Below are positions 6,400 to 13,557 of a stretch of DNA of 36,832 bases, one piece after another. A model generated the notes under the pieces. That model did not search any database. It had not been told where the DNA came from and was given only the letters and a program-made list of their open reading frames with translations. The DNA comes from a virus. Numbering within the stretch: the first letter of the stretch is position 1; every line of letters begins with the position of its first letter. Both the position numbers and the translations under genes were made by a program. Location of the stretch: IMG/VR virus record IMGVR_UViG_3300035698_008626, positions 1 to 36,832 of that record. The stretch is one strand, 5' to 3'.

Positions 6400-7334
6400 T
6401 AACAGCAACAAGATCGACTAGCGGCGGATCGATGGGCTGGATACTTTGCATTGGGGCCCTGCTCTTTGCGGCGGCGGTGCTTCTGCCCATGATGACGATG
6501 CCCGCCATGCAGATAGCAGAGAGGGCGGCGGTCAAGGCCCCCGCAGACATGACAGATGAGGAGCTAGAAAAGGCGATTGATGATGCGCTGGGGGCAGTTA
6601 CGAACGCAGAGGATGCCTACTGGAGAACAAGTGGCCGCGGCGGGCGCGAAATTGACGTCGCCCCTGCGCGCGAGCAGGCGTGGGCTAGCTACAACGAGCT
6701 AGTTAGCATATTGAGCGCGCGGCATAACCTAGCGCTTTGCGAGCTTGCAGCCAAGGCCCCCGCAGACATGGACGACGCCGAGTTGCGCGCCGAGCTAGAC
6801 CTTGCCGAGGTAGACGTGGTGGCGGCCTGGGAAGAGGGCAAGGTTGCGTGGGCAGCAGGCGATCAGGCCAGGCTTGACGCCGTAATTGCAGAGCGCCAAG
6901 CAGCCGACGGGCGGTACATCGCGGCTCACGAGGTGGCCACGGCGCGGGGGTGGTATAAGTGCGCCTATGCCAATGCGGAGATCGCCGAGATCGCAACGGG
7001 CTTGAAGGCGGCAGCGACTACCGGCCCTGTTGTGCTGATACCAGGACTTGAGACACCGGTGTACGTGTCGTGGTCACATATCGCAGAGCGGCACGGACTC
7101 GCGCCGTTTGATCTTCTGGCGAACGGGCCGAACCACAAGCGCGATTGCAAGGAAGGCAAGACCTACGTTTACAAGGCGGCAGGAAAGGGCAAGTACGTCC
7201 TGGGTATAGTATGGAATGGCGTTTTGGTCACCGTGTATGAGGTCACGCGGGACTTGCTTTACTACTACTTTTCCGTTGACGATTGCCCCAATCCATTGAA
7301 CGGGGGGCATGACGGCTTGAGCACGGTGTACTAG
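6396..7334 (+). CDS. Membrane-anchored protein with duplicated motif and C-terminal nuclease-like segment
   Basis: Start 6396 overlaps the upstream stop by ATGA; 312 residues. Residues 13-35 (WILCIGALLFAAAVLLPMM) form a membrane anchor. Two copies of a KAPADM-DEEL-type unit follow (about 45-60 and 124-140), each leading into a helical coil. The C-terminal 100 residues hold W-SHIAERH, two beta-rich segments and YVLGIVWNGVLVTVYEV. HI-x-x-RH followed by strands recalls phage barnase/ColE5/RelE-like (PBECR) nucleases, but this is only a motif impression. It precedes a lytic enzyme, so an envelope role is also possible. Confidence 0.75.
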   Translation: MITATRSTSGGSMGWILCIGALLFAAAVLLPMMTMPAMQIAERAAVKAPADMTDEELEKAIDDALGAVTNAEDAYWRTSGRGGREIDVAPAREQAWASYNELVSILSARHNLALCELAAKAPADMDDAELRAELDLAEVDVVAAWEEGKVAWAAGDQARLDAVIAERQAADGRYIAAHEVATARGWYKCAYANAEIAEIATGLKAAATTGPVVLIPGLETPVYVSWSHIAERHGLAPFDLLANGPNHKRDCKEGKTYVYKAAGKGKYVLGIVWNGVLVTVYEVTRDLLYYYFSVDDCPNPLNGGHDGLSTVY

Positions 7335-7335
7335 G

Positions 7336-7719
7336 ATGACCATCGCCGCGATCCGTTTGCTTATCGCATTGTATGCCGCGCTTTACGGGGTGAGTCCGGC
7401 GCTTGCCACAGAAATTTGCCGGCTAGAAAGTGACTTTGCCTGGGATGCGGTGGGCGACCAGGGCAGAGCGGTTGGGCCTTTCCAGATTCACCGCGAGTCT
7501 TGGGACTTTATGTGCCGAGCCAGGGGGATGCCAACGACTGACCTGCGCGCCAATCCCAGGGCCAACATAGAGATGGCCATGTATGCGATCGGCAAGATGA
7601 ATCTTGGGCGCTGGTGGTCTACCTGGGAGATCGCCCAGCGCAACACCTCGCCGCAAAGGGAGAGTACAGTCAGCGCGAGACTGCGACGTATCAGAATGAG
7701 ATATGAAGGAGGGGTATGA
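7336..7719 (+). CDS. Lytic transglycosylase (SLT-type) with N-terminal signal or anchor
   Basis: Residues 1-24 are a hydrophobic export segment ending SPALA. Next comes the soluble-lytic-transglycosylase signature: TEICRLESDF with probable catalytic Glu31, then RAVGPFQIHRESW, then NIEMAMYAIGKM. The reaction is cleavage of the MurNAc-GlcNAc bond of peptidoglycan. At 127 residues it is a minimal catalytic domain. The neighbouring holin-like and stalked membrane genes suggest a lysis or envelope-breaching group; an entry role cannot be excluded. Confidence 0.8.
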   Translation: MTIAAIRLLIALYAALYGVSPALATEICRLESDFAWDAVGDQGRAVGPFQIHRESWDFMCRARGMPTTDLRANPRANIEMAMYAIGKMNLGRWWSTWEIAQRNTSPQRESTVSARLRRIRMRYEGGV

Positions 7720-7898
7720 TGAAAGATCATCAGTATGTGATACTTGCCCATGGCAAAGTTTGCCACCTCAAAGGGGAGGGGTTAAAGACTCGTTGCGGGA
7801 TCTCTTTTGGGCCGGGCACATCGCAGGGCGCTTGGATGCCAAAGGCCGTACCGCCATACCGCCCTCTTTGCAAGCGGTGTTTTGGTAAAAAGACATGA
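7716..7898 (+). CDS. Small Cys-rich hypothetical protein, 60 aa
   Basis: Starts inside the ATGATGA joint with the transglycosylase gene, after GAAGGAGGGG. It carries KVCH, TRCG and a C-terminal CKRC, the spacing of a small zinc-binding fold. A different frame across the same bases is also open but lacks the joint and site. Function unknown. Confidence 0.65.
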   Translation: MMKDHQYVILAHGKVCHLKGEGLKTRCGISFGPGTSQGAWMPKAVPPYRPLCKRCFGKKT

Positions 7899-7910
7899 AG
7901 GAGGGAGATC

Positions 7911-8114
7911 ATGAACTTGTCAGCACTGAGCTTGGGGGAATGGCTGCGCTGGATAGTAATAGGAGCCGCTGTTACCCTTCTAATTCGCGAGGCTCTGTCT
8001 ACTCTCTGGAAAACGGACATCATTGTAACGCTTCTCAAAAAGCAGATCAAACTACAGGAGCGACAGATCGAGCTACTAGAACAGATCAAGCAGGACACGG
8101 CGGATATACCATGA
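7911..8114 (+). CDS. Holin-like membrane protein with coiled-coil tail
   Basis: AAGGAGGGAG precedes ATG 7911; 67 residues. Residues 11-33 (WLRWIVIGAAVTLLIREAL) form one membrane segment; residues 40-63 are a charged heptad-rich coil (LKKQIKLQERQIELLEQI). Size, single segment and location next to a transglycosylase fit a holin or holin-accessory protein, but no family signature decides it. Confidence 0.65.
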   Translation: MNLSALSLGEWLRWIVIGAAVTLLIREALSTLWKTDIIVTLLKKQIKLQERQIELLEQIKQDTADIP

Positions 8115-8713
8115 ACGACCACGACAGAGAGCTTGGCGAGTGTCTCGTTGAAGGCATCCTCATTGCGCTGATCATCGGTGGCTTACTCATCATAGGGCTA
8201 TTCGTCGTGGAAATAGAGACGCGGGCGGGGGGCCTCTACCTACCGCTGATTATGGTGGGAGGAGTGCTACCAGCGCCAACTGCGACACCGATACCCTACC
8301 CTGGGCCGGTGTGGGTTGTACTACCGCCCGTATGCCCCGGACAAGTTGCGCCCCCCGATACGTTTGCCCCCGTGGGCACTACGGCCACGCTTGCAGAGTC
8401 CCACGGCATTTACGCGCGTGTCTGCGTTGCGGGCTTACAGACGCTAACGGTAACGTGCCTCAGCTATGACGGACTTGGGGCAGGCACGGTAGACATACGG
8501 CTGCTCAACGGCAATGATACTGTGGCCAAACTGTACGTGCTAGAGGGTACCTATGACGGGAGTGATTGTCTCTGGCTGTGCATCCCCTTTGAGCTGCGAG
8601 ACGGCGACGCGGATCGTATCGCCATTGTATCTACAGACGAAGGCATCTATGCTGTGGGCGCGTTCTGCCCGCCGCCATTGCCAACGCCAAGGCCGACGAG
8701 GGAGGGCAAGTGA
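8111..8713 (+). CDS. Membrane-anchored exported protein with Pro/Thr-rich stalk
   Basis: Start 8111 overlaps the upstream stop by ATGA; a longer in-frame start would run across the holin-like gene. Of 200 residues, 13-35 form one membrane segment. A Pro/Thr stalk follows (PAPTATPIPYPGP, near 55-67), then a beta-rich domain with several cysteines (near 80-190) and a Pro-rich end PPPLPTPRPT. The stalk style resembles secreted proteins of Chloroflexota. It may be a spanin-like, superinfection or cell-surface protein; no family recognised. Confidence 0.7.
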   Translation: MNDHDRELGECLVEGILIALIIGGLLIIGLFVVEIETRAGGLYLPLIMVGGVLPAPTATPIPYPGPVWVVLPPVCPGQVAPPDTFAPVGTTATLAESHGIYARVCVAGLQTLTVTCLSYDGLGAGTVDIRLLNGNDTVAKLYVLEGTYDGSDCLWLCIPFELRDGDADRIAIVSTDEGIYAVGAFCPPPLPTPRPTREGK

Positions 8714-8796
8714 GCATCGAGCTAGACCAGCACAACGTGGACATCGGTAAGGGAAGAGTGGCACACGCACAATTGCAGCCGAGGCTAGGGCTATGA
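8710..8796 (+). CDS. Possible 28-codon microgene (GTG start)
   Basis: GTGA overlap with the upstream stop begins a 28-codon polar frame, whose stop overlaps a second tiny frame (ATG 8793 to TAA 8861) by ATGA. The second frame runs into the promoter at 8834. Only the overlap geometry supports these, so they may be chance. Confidence 0.25.
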   Translation: MSIELDQHNVDIGKGRVAHAQLQPRLGL

Positions 8797-8833
8797 CGCC
8801 GTGTGTGCCAACAGTACAAGGAAACCTTACAAT

Positions 8834-8862
8834 TTGCACACTTCGCGATTCTATGCTATAAT
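8834..8862 (+). promoter_or_regulatory. Extended -10 promoter of the first HNH unit
   Basis: TTGCAC (8834-8839), a 17-bp spacer, and TATAAT (8857-8862) preceded by TGC, the extended -10 form. It lies outside any firm gene and points at the pseudoknot leader and HNH frame at 9003. The promoter at 9920 has the same TGCTATAAT core. Confidence 0.8.
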
Positions 8863-8869
8863 GGTGGAC

Positions 8870-8985
8870 GTGGAGGATGCACAATGTCGTTCGAGAAAGG
8901 TTTTTCTATAATGAGGATACAGCCCCAGGGTCAAGGCGACAGCTTCCTCCACAAGAGGCAAGAACCTTTCCGCCCTGGGGCGTCC
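8870..8985 (+). ncRNA. Pseudoknot leader RNA, copy 1 (upstream of HNH frame)
   Basis: Helix A pairs GAAAGGTT (8895-8902) with AACCTTTC (8963-8970). Helix B pairs GCCCCAGGG (8922-8930) with CCCTGGGGC (8973-8981). The order A-B-A'-B' makes an H-type pseudoknot, with only 2 nt between A' and B'. A small CCTC/GAGG hairpin (8946-8958) lies in the long loop. Transcription would begin near 8869. The RNA ends shortly before TAGGAGCA, the ribosome site of the HNH frame. Copy 2 is at 9955. No known RNA family was recognised. Confidence 0.6.
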
Positions 8986-9002
8986 TATTGTAGGAGCACA
9001 AG

Positions 9003-9494
9003 ATGAAAGAGATACGATTAACGCGAGGCATGGCAACGCAAGTCGATGATGATATGTTCGACGGACTGAATTGATTCAAATGGTTTGCGCTGTCGTCGCA
9101 TGGCCTATGGTATGCGGCGCGGTCGGCTCCGTATGATATTGGCAGCAAGCGATCTCTAATTCTCATGCACAGAATCATTATGAACGCACAGCCAGGGCAG
9201 TTAGTAGATCATCGCAACCGAAGGGGCCTGGACAACCAGCGGGAGAACTTACGCTTTTGTACGAGAAGCCAGAATCAGATGAATAGAAAGAAGCAGACGG
9301 GCTGCTCATCACGGTGGAAGGGCGTAAGCTGGAATAAACAAGCGGGGAGATGGAAGGCATGTGTCTGGGCACATAACAAATATCTCTATCTTGGCTATTT
9401 CGACGACGAGATCGAAGCCGCGCTTGCATATAACGCCGCTGCTACTGAGCACTTCCGCGAATTCGCACGGCTGAATGTAATAGAGGGAGTATGA
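9003..9494 (+). pseudogene. AP2/HNH homing endonuclease interrupted by an in-frame TGA
   Basis: From ATG 9003 (site TAGGAG) the frame reads MKEIRLTRGMATQVDDD, matching the intact sibling at 33463 (MKEIPLTQGKVALVDDA). Codon 24 is TGA (9072-9074). After it the frame continues with FKWFAL, the HNH core (MHRIIMNAQPGQLVDHRNRRGLDNQ, shown here as residues from ATG 9165) and an AP2-like DNA-binding end (KGVSWNKQAGRWKA, LGYFDDEIEAALAYNAAA). Either the N-terminal part is lost, or TGA is read through. ATG 9165 lacks a ribosome site. Other genes here use TGA as stop. Confidence 0.8.
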
Positions 9495-9495
9495 C

Positions 9496-9690
9496 ATGAA
9501 ATCAACGACCGTCCGCATCACAAAGGCCAAGAGGCCAACCTATTGGTATGCTGACAAAGTCGGCGAGAGCTTCGAGGTCTACCCGGGCGACAAGGATTCG
9601 TTTGTTCTCAAAGAGGATAAAGACCGAGGCGGCTATCCCATTCATCACATCCAGCGCCGAGACTGCGAGGAGATAGAGGAGGAGACGTGA
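9496..9690 (+). CDS. Hypothetical protein, 64 aa
   Basis: GAGGGAGTATGAC precedes ATG 9496, directly after the HNH frame. The protein has a PTYWYADKVGESFEVYPG core, reminiscent of small SH3-like or beta-barrel phage proteins, and an acidic end. No firm family. Confidence 0.75.
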   Translation: MKSTTVRITKAKRPTYWYADKVGESFEVYPGDKDSFVLKEDKDRGGYPIHHIQRRDCEEIEEET

Positions 9691-9947
9691 TCTGGTTCAC
9701 AGGCAAAGACGGGGCAACGTACACCTATTGCGACTTTACCCTCAAGGACATCACCGAGGGCCATCTGAATAAGGATGGCGATAGGCTCTATATGTCCTCA
9801 GACCTCGGCGTTGTCGCAATAGACCCAGAGACGATCAAGCTGGGCCGGACGCCATCGCCGCCATTGCCGGGGTTAGACGGGCGCGAGATAATGCAGAGGA
9901 TGACGCACGAATATCCGACTTGGCGAAATAGAGAAGGCGTGCTATAA
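9687..9947 (+). CDS. Hypothetical protein, 86 aa (GTG start)
   Basis: GTGA overlap with the upstream stop and a GAGGAGGAGAC site support the GTG start. The protein is polar with beta-like segments (WFTGKDGATYTYCDF, YMSSDLGVVAID). Its last codons overlap the promoter at 9920, so the replication promoter is embedded in this gene. Confidence 0.7.
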   Translation: MIWFTGKDGATYTYCDFTLKDITEGHLNKDGDRLYMSSDLGVVAIDPETIKLGRTPSPPLPGLDGREIMQRMTHEYPTWRNREGVL

Positions 9948-9948
9948 T
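9920..9948 (+). promoter_or_regulatory. Extended -10 promoter of the replication unit
   Basis: TTGGCG (9920-9925), a 17-bp spacer, and TATAAT (9943-9948) with the TGC extension. Transcription would start near 9955, right at helix A of the pseudoknot. It would drive the replication genes from 10076 unless stopped at the terminator inside the leader. Confidence 0.8.
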
Positions 9949-9954
9949 AGGGGC

Positions 9955-10058
9955 GCGAAAGGCCAATAGTCTGAGGGGAGAACTTTCATGGCAACAAACC
10001 GGTCACGGTCAACAGGCTGGCCTTTCGCAATGCCAACCTCCCGCCGTGACCGGTTTTT
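9955..10058 (+). ncRNA. Pseudoknot leader or small RNA, copy 2, ending in a terminator
   Basis: Helix A pairs GCGAAAGGCCA (9955-9965) with TGGCCTTTCGC (10018-10028), 11 bp with no mismatch. Helix B pairs 9996-10008 with 10044-10056, 13 bp with no mismatch. The A-B-A'-B' order is an H-type pseudoknot. It shares with copy 1 the GAAAGG/CCTTTC core, a GTCAA after the 5' arm of B, and a nearly identical TGTAGGAGCA site after it. It could be a discrete 104-nt RNA or an attenuator for the replication genes. Confidence 0.65.
9996..10058 (+). terminator. Intrinsic terminator within the pseudoknot leader
   Basis: A 13-bp perfect stem (AAACCGGTCACGG with CCGTGACCGGTTT), a 35-nt loop and a T-tract at 10054-10058. 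Because helix A uses part of the loop, termination could be tuned by pseudoknot folding (inference). The next gene starts 18 nt after the T-tract. Confidence 0.7.
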
Positions 10059-10075
10059 GCATGTAGGAGCAAGAT

Positions 10076-10591
10076 ATGGCATGGGTTAAGCTCGATGACC
10101 AATTCTCAACCAACGGCAAGATATTGGCGGCCAGCAAGGACGGGCGCGAGTCGTACTTTAGCGCACTTGGGCATTGCGCGCGCAATCTCACAGATGGATT
10201 TGTTGACGCCGAGTTGGTAAGACAGATCGGCGCATTGTTTGAGGTCTACGATGTGGAGCCCGCCGTCACCAAGCTGCTTGATGTTGGCCTTTGGGAAAGG
10301 GTAGAGGGCGGCTATCAGATTGCAGACCGGCCCAGTTATAGCATTTGCCCCAACAGAACAACCCAAGAGGAACGCAAGACGCAAGACTACAGGCGATGGC
10401 GCAAGGCAGTGCTCAAGCGCGATAATCACACATGCCAATCTTGTGGCGCAACCACCGGGCAGTTTCATGCACATCATATCCTGCCCTGGGCAACGAATCC
10501 GGCAACGCGATATAAGGTAAGCAATGGCCTTACGCTGTGCGTGGATTGCCACAAGGAGATCCACTATGGGGTTAGTAGGAATACAGTATGA
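10076..10591 (+). CDS. Replication-initiator-type winged helix fused to an HNH endonuclease domain
   Basis: GTAGGAGCA precedes the ATG; 171 residues. Residues 1-90 match the N-terminal domain common in phage replication initiators (MAWVKLDDQFSTNGKI, ALGHCARNLTDGFVDAELV, LLDVGLWERVEGGYQI). Residues 100-165 are an HNH nuclease: WRKAVLKRDNHTCQSCG, HAHHILPW, NGLTLCVDCHKEIHYG. The normal C-terminal part of the initiator is absent and is replaced by HNH. The next gene also begins with an initiator-like winged helix, so this may be an HNH insertion into a duplicated initiator. It follows pseudoknot RNA copy 2. Confidence 0.8.
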   Translation: MAWVKLDDQFSTNGKILAASKDGRESYFSALGHCARNLTDGFVDAELVRQIGALFEVYDVEPAVTKLLDVGLWERVEGGYQIADRPSYSICPNRTTQEERKTQDYRRWRKAVLKRDNHTCQSCGATTGQFHAHHILPWATNPATRYKVSNGLTLCVDCHKEIHYGVSRNTV

Positions 10592-11454
10592 AAACCTGGG
10601 TCAAGTTCTACACCAAGACATTACGGGATCCCGACATGGCATCGCTCTCATGGGCGCAGCGCGGCATTTGGAGCGCGTTGCTGGCCCTGGCGGGGGACTT
10701 GGATCACAGGGATGGTGAGGACAACGAGACGGGAGAGCTTGATACGCTCTCCCGTGTTGCGTGGCATATCAGGTGCGACGAACTAGAGCTTGAGACGGCG
10801 CTCCAAGAATTCGCGTCTCGGGGTATGGTAGATGAGCGCGATGGCATCTTGTTCGTTACCAACTACGGCAAGCTCCAATCTCGCGCCCCGAGCGCCAAGC
10901 GCGACGCCGTTGCAGAGAGGGTGAAACGACATCGAGAGAAAAAGCAACGAGTGAGTAACGAGGATGTAACGACGTTACAAAAAAATGTAACGCCGCGTAA
11001 CGCCACCAGAGTCAGAGTAGATACAGAGAAGAAGAGAGTAGAAGCAGAAATAGATCCCCCCCCCGTCGCCAACCGATTAGCGGCCCATCTATTCGGCGAG
11101 TTATTGCCTAAAGCAGACGTACACCCCACGGGCACAATGAGTGACCTATACCTGGACACCCTTAGGCTACTCAATGGAGTGGCAGAGCCCATAGCCCTAT
11201 TAGACGCCGCCTTTGTAGAGGCTGCAAAGCGCAGCAGTCGGCCAACCCCTGGCTGGCTGGACACAACGATCAAGCGTTGCGTAGATCAAAAGTGTATGCC
11301 CGGCGTCTGGCCTGATAGTGGAACGGCCCGCGCCTCGCCGGCAGATCAAGCAAAACTAGAGGCGGCACAGGCCGCCCTGGAGTCGGCGGAACTCGTAATC
11401 CCGCTTTTCGAGCCGGTGCCGGAGAAGCATGAACAACCTACAGCCACCTCATAA
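10588..11454 (+). CDS. DnaD-like replication initiator / replisome organiser
   Basis: ATGA overlap with the HNH fusion; 288 residues. The N-terminus (MKTWVKFYTKTLRDPDMASLSWAQRG) and a winged-helix body to about 100 are typical of phage initiator proteins that load DnaB. A charged linker (100-150) with KRDAVAERVKRHREKKQ joins a C-terminal helical domain (YLDTLRLLNG to TPGWLDTTIKRCVDQ) like DnaD-type domains. Direct adjacency to the DnaB-type helicase supports the role. Exact subfamily is inferred. Confidence 0.75.
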   Translation: MKTWVKFYTKTLRDPDMASLSWAQRGIWSALLALAGDLDHRDGEDNETGELDTLSRVAWHIRCDELELETALQEFASRGMVDERDGILFVTNYGKLQSRAPSAKRDAVAERVKRHREKKQRVSNEDVTTLQKNVTPRNATRVRVDTEKKRVEAEIDPPPVANRLAAHLFGELLPKADVHPTGTMSDLYLDTLRLLNGVAEPIALLDAAFVEAAKRSSRPTPGWLDTTIKRCVDQKCMPGVWPDSGTARASPADQAKLEAAQAALESAELVIPLFEPVPEKHEQPTATS

Positions 11455-12799
11455 CTTAGACGCCGAGACCGCCGTGATCGGATCGATTCTCATTGATCCA
11501 GACGCGATGCTCCGAGCGCGGGAGGTGGGCCTAAAGGGAAGCGACTTCTACAGGGAAACAAACCGCTGGGTGTATGACGCGTCGATGGCCCTGGCGGATC
11601 GATACCAGGCCGTGGACTCGCTCACCGTGGGCGATATGCTAGAGCAGCGCACGAACGGCAAGGGCTCACAGCTCGAGGTACTAGGGGGCATGGCTGGACT
11701 CACGAAGCTGGTGGACGACACGCCGACCACGATCCATGCAAAGCACTACGCCGAGATCATCGTTAGGACGGCGCGTCAACGACGGCTTATCGCTGTTGCG
11801 GGCGAGATAGCGCAGATGTCCCATGAGCATGACGGGACAGTAGAGGCGCTGTACGATGCGGCAGCCAAGGCGTTCTTCGGCGCTGTGGATGTGTCGGGGC
11901 CAGGATCCCATTTGTACGGAACAGATGAGGCCTTGATGGACTATCTCGTCACGCAACAAGAACGCGGCGAGGCGTTGAGGCGAAACCCAAATACCCTCAT
12001 CAAGACCGGCGTCCCAGGGCTGGACTGGATACTAGGCGATATGCCAGGGGGCTTCTTGCACGCGATTGTGGCCAGAAGCGGCGTGGGTAAGACGATGTAC
12101 GCCGAGCAGGTAGCAGAATTCAACGCAAAGCGCGGGCATCCGGTTGCGTTCTATCATCTTGAGCTTTCGCATCAGACTATGCTAGACCGGCGCATGGCTA
12201 GATTCTCGGGCGTTGCGATCAATGAGCTGAGGCGGGGCCATGAGGGGCCAGAGATAGCGCGGGCGCTGGACGACATAAGGACGTGGCAACAGCGGATCGT
12301 GTACGTGCATTGCCCAGGCTGGTCGGCGGAGCGGATAGCAGCGGACATAGCGCGACTACGTGCCAGGGGCGAGTGCGATCTAGCGGTGGTGGACTATCTG
12401 CAAAAGATACGCCTGCCACAGAGCAAGGGCATGAACAGCGCAATGCTGATAGGTTTGCAGGTCGAAGTGCTAAAGACGTGCGCGGAGAGCCTGGATATTC
12501 CTATGGTGATTGGATCGCAGGTAAGCCGAGGGTACAAGCAGACTGCTGACAAAAGGCCAACCCTGGGCGATGTGAGAAACTCGGGGGAACTTGAAGAGAA
12601 GGTGAATCAGGCGGTAATCCTGCACAGACCGGTTGCCGTCGAAAACAGATCGGTAGGAGCCACTAGGGAAACGATAGAGGCTAGGGTGGAAAAGAACACC
12701 ACTGGCGCAACGGGCAAGGTTGATCTTGTTCACATATTGGGGAGATTTATCCTTGGAGAAGCAACTCTTGGGCACGAGGTCGAGGAGATGGAGTTCTGA
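11429..12799 (+). CDS. dnaB: Replicative DNA helicase, DnaB family
   Basis: 456 residues, the usual DnaB length. The N-terminal domain begins PPHNLDAETAVIGSILIDPD. Walker A ARSGVGKT lies at 215-222, Walker B LAVVDY at 318-323, and the DnaB4-type segment LGDVRNSGELEEKVNQAV at 379-396, with an arginine-rich end after HR. The protein would form a hexamer unwinding DNA at the phage fork. It starts 26 bases inside the initiator gene, after CGGAGAAGC. Confidence 0.95.
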   Translation: MNNLQPPHNLDAETAVIGSILIDPDAMLRAREVGLKGSDFYRETNRWVYDASMALADRYQAVDSLTVGDMLEQRTNGKGSQLEVLGGMAGLTKLVDDTPTTIHAKHYAEIIVRTARQRRLIAVAGEIAQMSHEHDGTVEALYDAAAKAFFGAVDVSGPGSHLYGTDEALMDYLVTQQERGEALRRNPNTLIKTGVPGLDWILGDMPGGFLHAIVARSGVGKTMYAEQVAEFNAKRGHPVAFYHLELSHQTMLDRRMARFSGVAINELRRGHEGPEIARALDDIRTWQQRIVYVHCPGWSAERIAADIARLRARGECDLAVVDYLQKIRLPQSKGMNSAMLIGLQVEVLKTCAESLDIPMVIGSQVSRGYKQTADKRPTLGDVRNSGELEEKVNQAVILHRPVAVENRSVGATRETIEARVEKNTTGATGKVDLVHILGRFILGEATLGHEVEEMEF

Positions 12800-12820
12800 C
12801 GCACAGGAGAGGGGGAGGAC

Positions 12821-13039
12821 ATGAACAAGCAAGAAGAAGCTATGGATAGCAGAGTTACGACGCTTTGTGATCGTTGCGGCCGCGAGATTCCGCAAGAAGA
12901 GGCATCGGACGGCTTTGGTGAATTTGAGGAAGGAACGCTTTGTCTTAACTGTGCCGCAGTGTTGGCCTTGGAACAGCATTTTGAGGAGCTGAAAGAGCGC
13001 GAGGCCGCGCACAGCGGCACCACGGGAGGGAGAACGTGA
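12821..13039 (+). CDS. Zinc-ribbon protein, 72 aa
   Basis: GGGGGAGGAC precedes the ATG. CDRCGREIP near residue 16 and CLNCAAV near residue 41 form a four-Cys ribbon, followed by a helical, charged tail. The stop overlaps the next GTG. Function unknown; placed directly after the helicase. Confidence 0.8.
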   Translation: MNKQEEAMDSRVTTLCDRCGREIPQEEASDGFGEFEEGTLCLNCAAVLALEQHFEELKEREAAHSGTTGGRT

Positions 13040-13557
13040 AACGACCAATTGAGGTAGGCGACATGGTGATGTTCCACGGAAAGCGGGGGGCAGTAGTAGC
13101 GATGTGGCGTCCTGACGGTGACGAGCTATTCCTGCGCATTGTCAGGGACGGCATCATTGTCATTTGGCCCGCCGACGAGTGCCAGCTAGAGGAGGAGATG
13201 TGTGAAAAGAACTGGCGCTTTGAGATATGGAAGAAGGACGCAGGGCCTGATCCTGACGTTGAATTTCTCAGAATAGATTACGATGAGGACTCGGAGAGTG
13301 CCAAGCCCGGGCCAACTCTGGATGACATCAAGGCAACATATATCGAGCGGGATGGTCTGCGAGGGCACAATCACCGGCTTATGCGACGAATTGACGGCTG
13401 CATAACGCGGTCTAGGGGATATGTTGACGCCATCAGGGGGTTGATAGCCAACATCGGCACCCTCACCGCTGAGAACGAGGCGCTACAGAAGCAGCTAGAG
13501 GCTAGAAACGAGATGCCTGATGGCTGGCTTGAAACGCTGGGGCATGACGATGACTGA
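13036..13557 (+). CDS. Hypothetical protein: KOW/SH3-like N-terminus plus coiled coil, 173 aa
   Basis: GTGA overlap start after GGAGGGAGAAC. Residues 1-50 (VGDMVMFHGKRGAVVAMW, LFLRIVRDGIIVIWPADEC) look like a small KOW or SH3-like barrel. The C-terminal half has an ENEALQKQLEARNE coil. An internal in-frame ATG at 13198 with GAGGAGGAG before it could start a second product without the barrel. Confidence 0.7.
   Translation: MKRPIEVGDMVMFHGKRGAVVAMWRPDGDELFLRIVRDGIIVIWPADECQLEEEMCEKNWRFEIWKKDAGPDPDVEFLRIDYDEDSESAKPGPTLDDIKATYIERDGLRGHNHRLMRRIDGCITRSRGYVDAIRGLIANIGTLTAENEALQKQLEARNEMPDGWLETLGHDDD

Noticed and set aside
7703-7888. Alternative frame of 61 codons over the gene at 7716
   Set aside because: The 7716 frame has the ATGATGA joint and cysteine pairs; the alternative has neither.
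8907-8912. A second TATAAT within the leader of the first HNH unit
   Set aside because: No acceptable -35 box lies 16-18 bp upstream, and it is inside the pseudoknot.
8870-10058. HEARO / omega RNA of IscB
   Set aside because: The neighbouring proteins are short AP2-HNH and wHTH-HNH proteins without RuvC or IscB features, and the RNAs are too short for HEARO.
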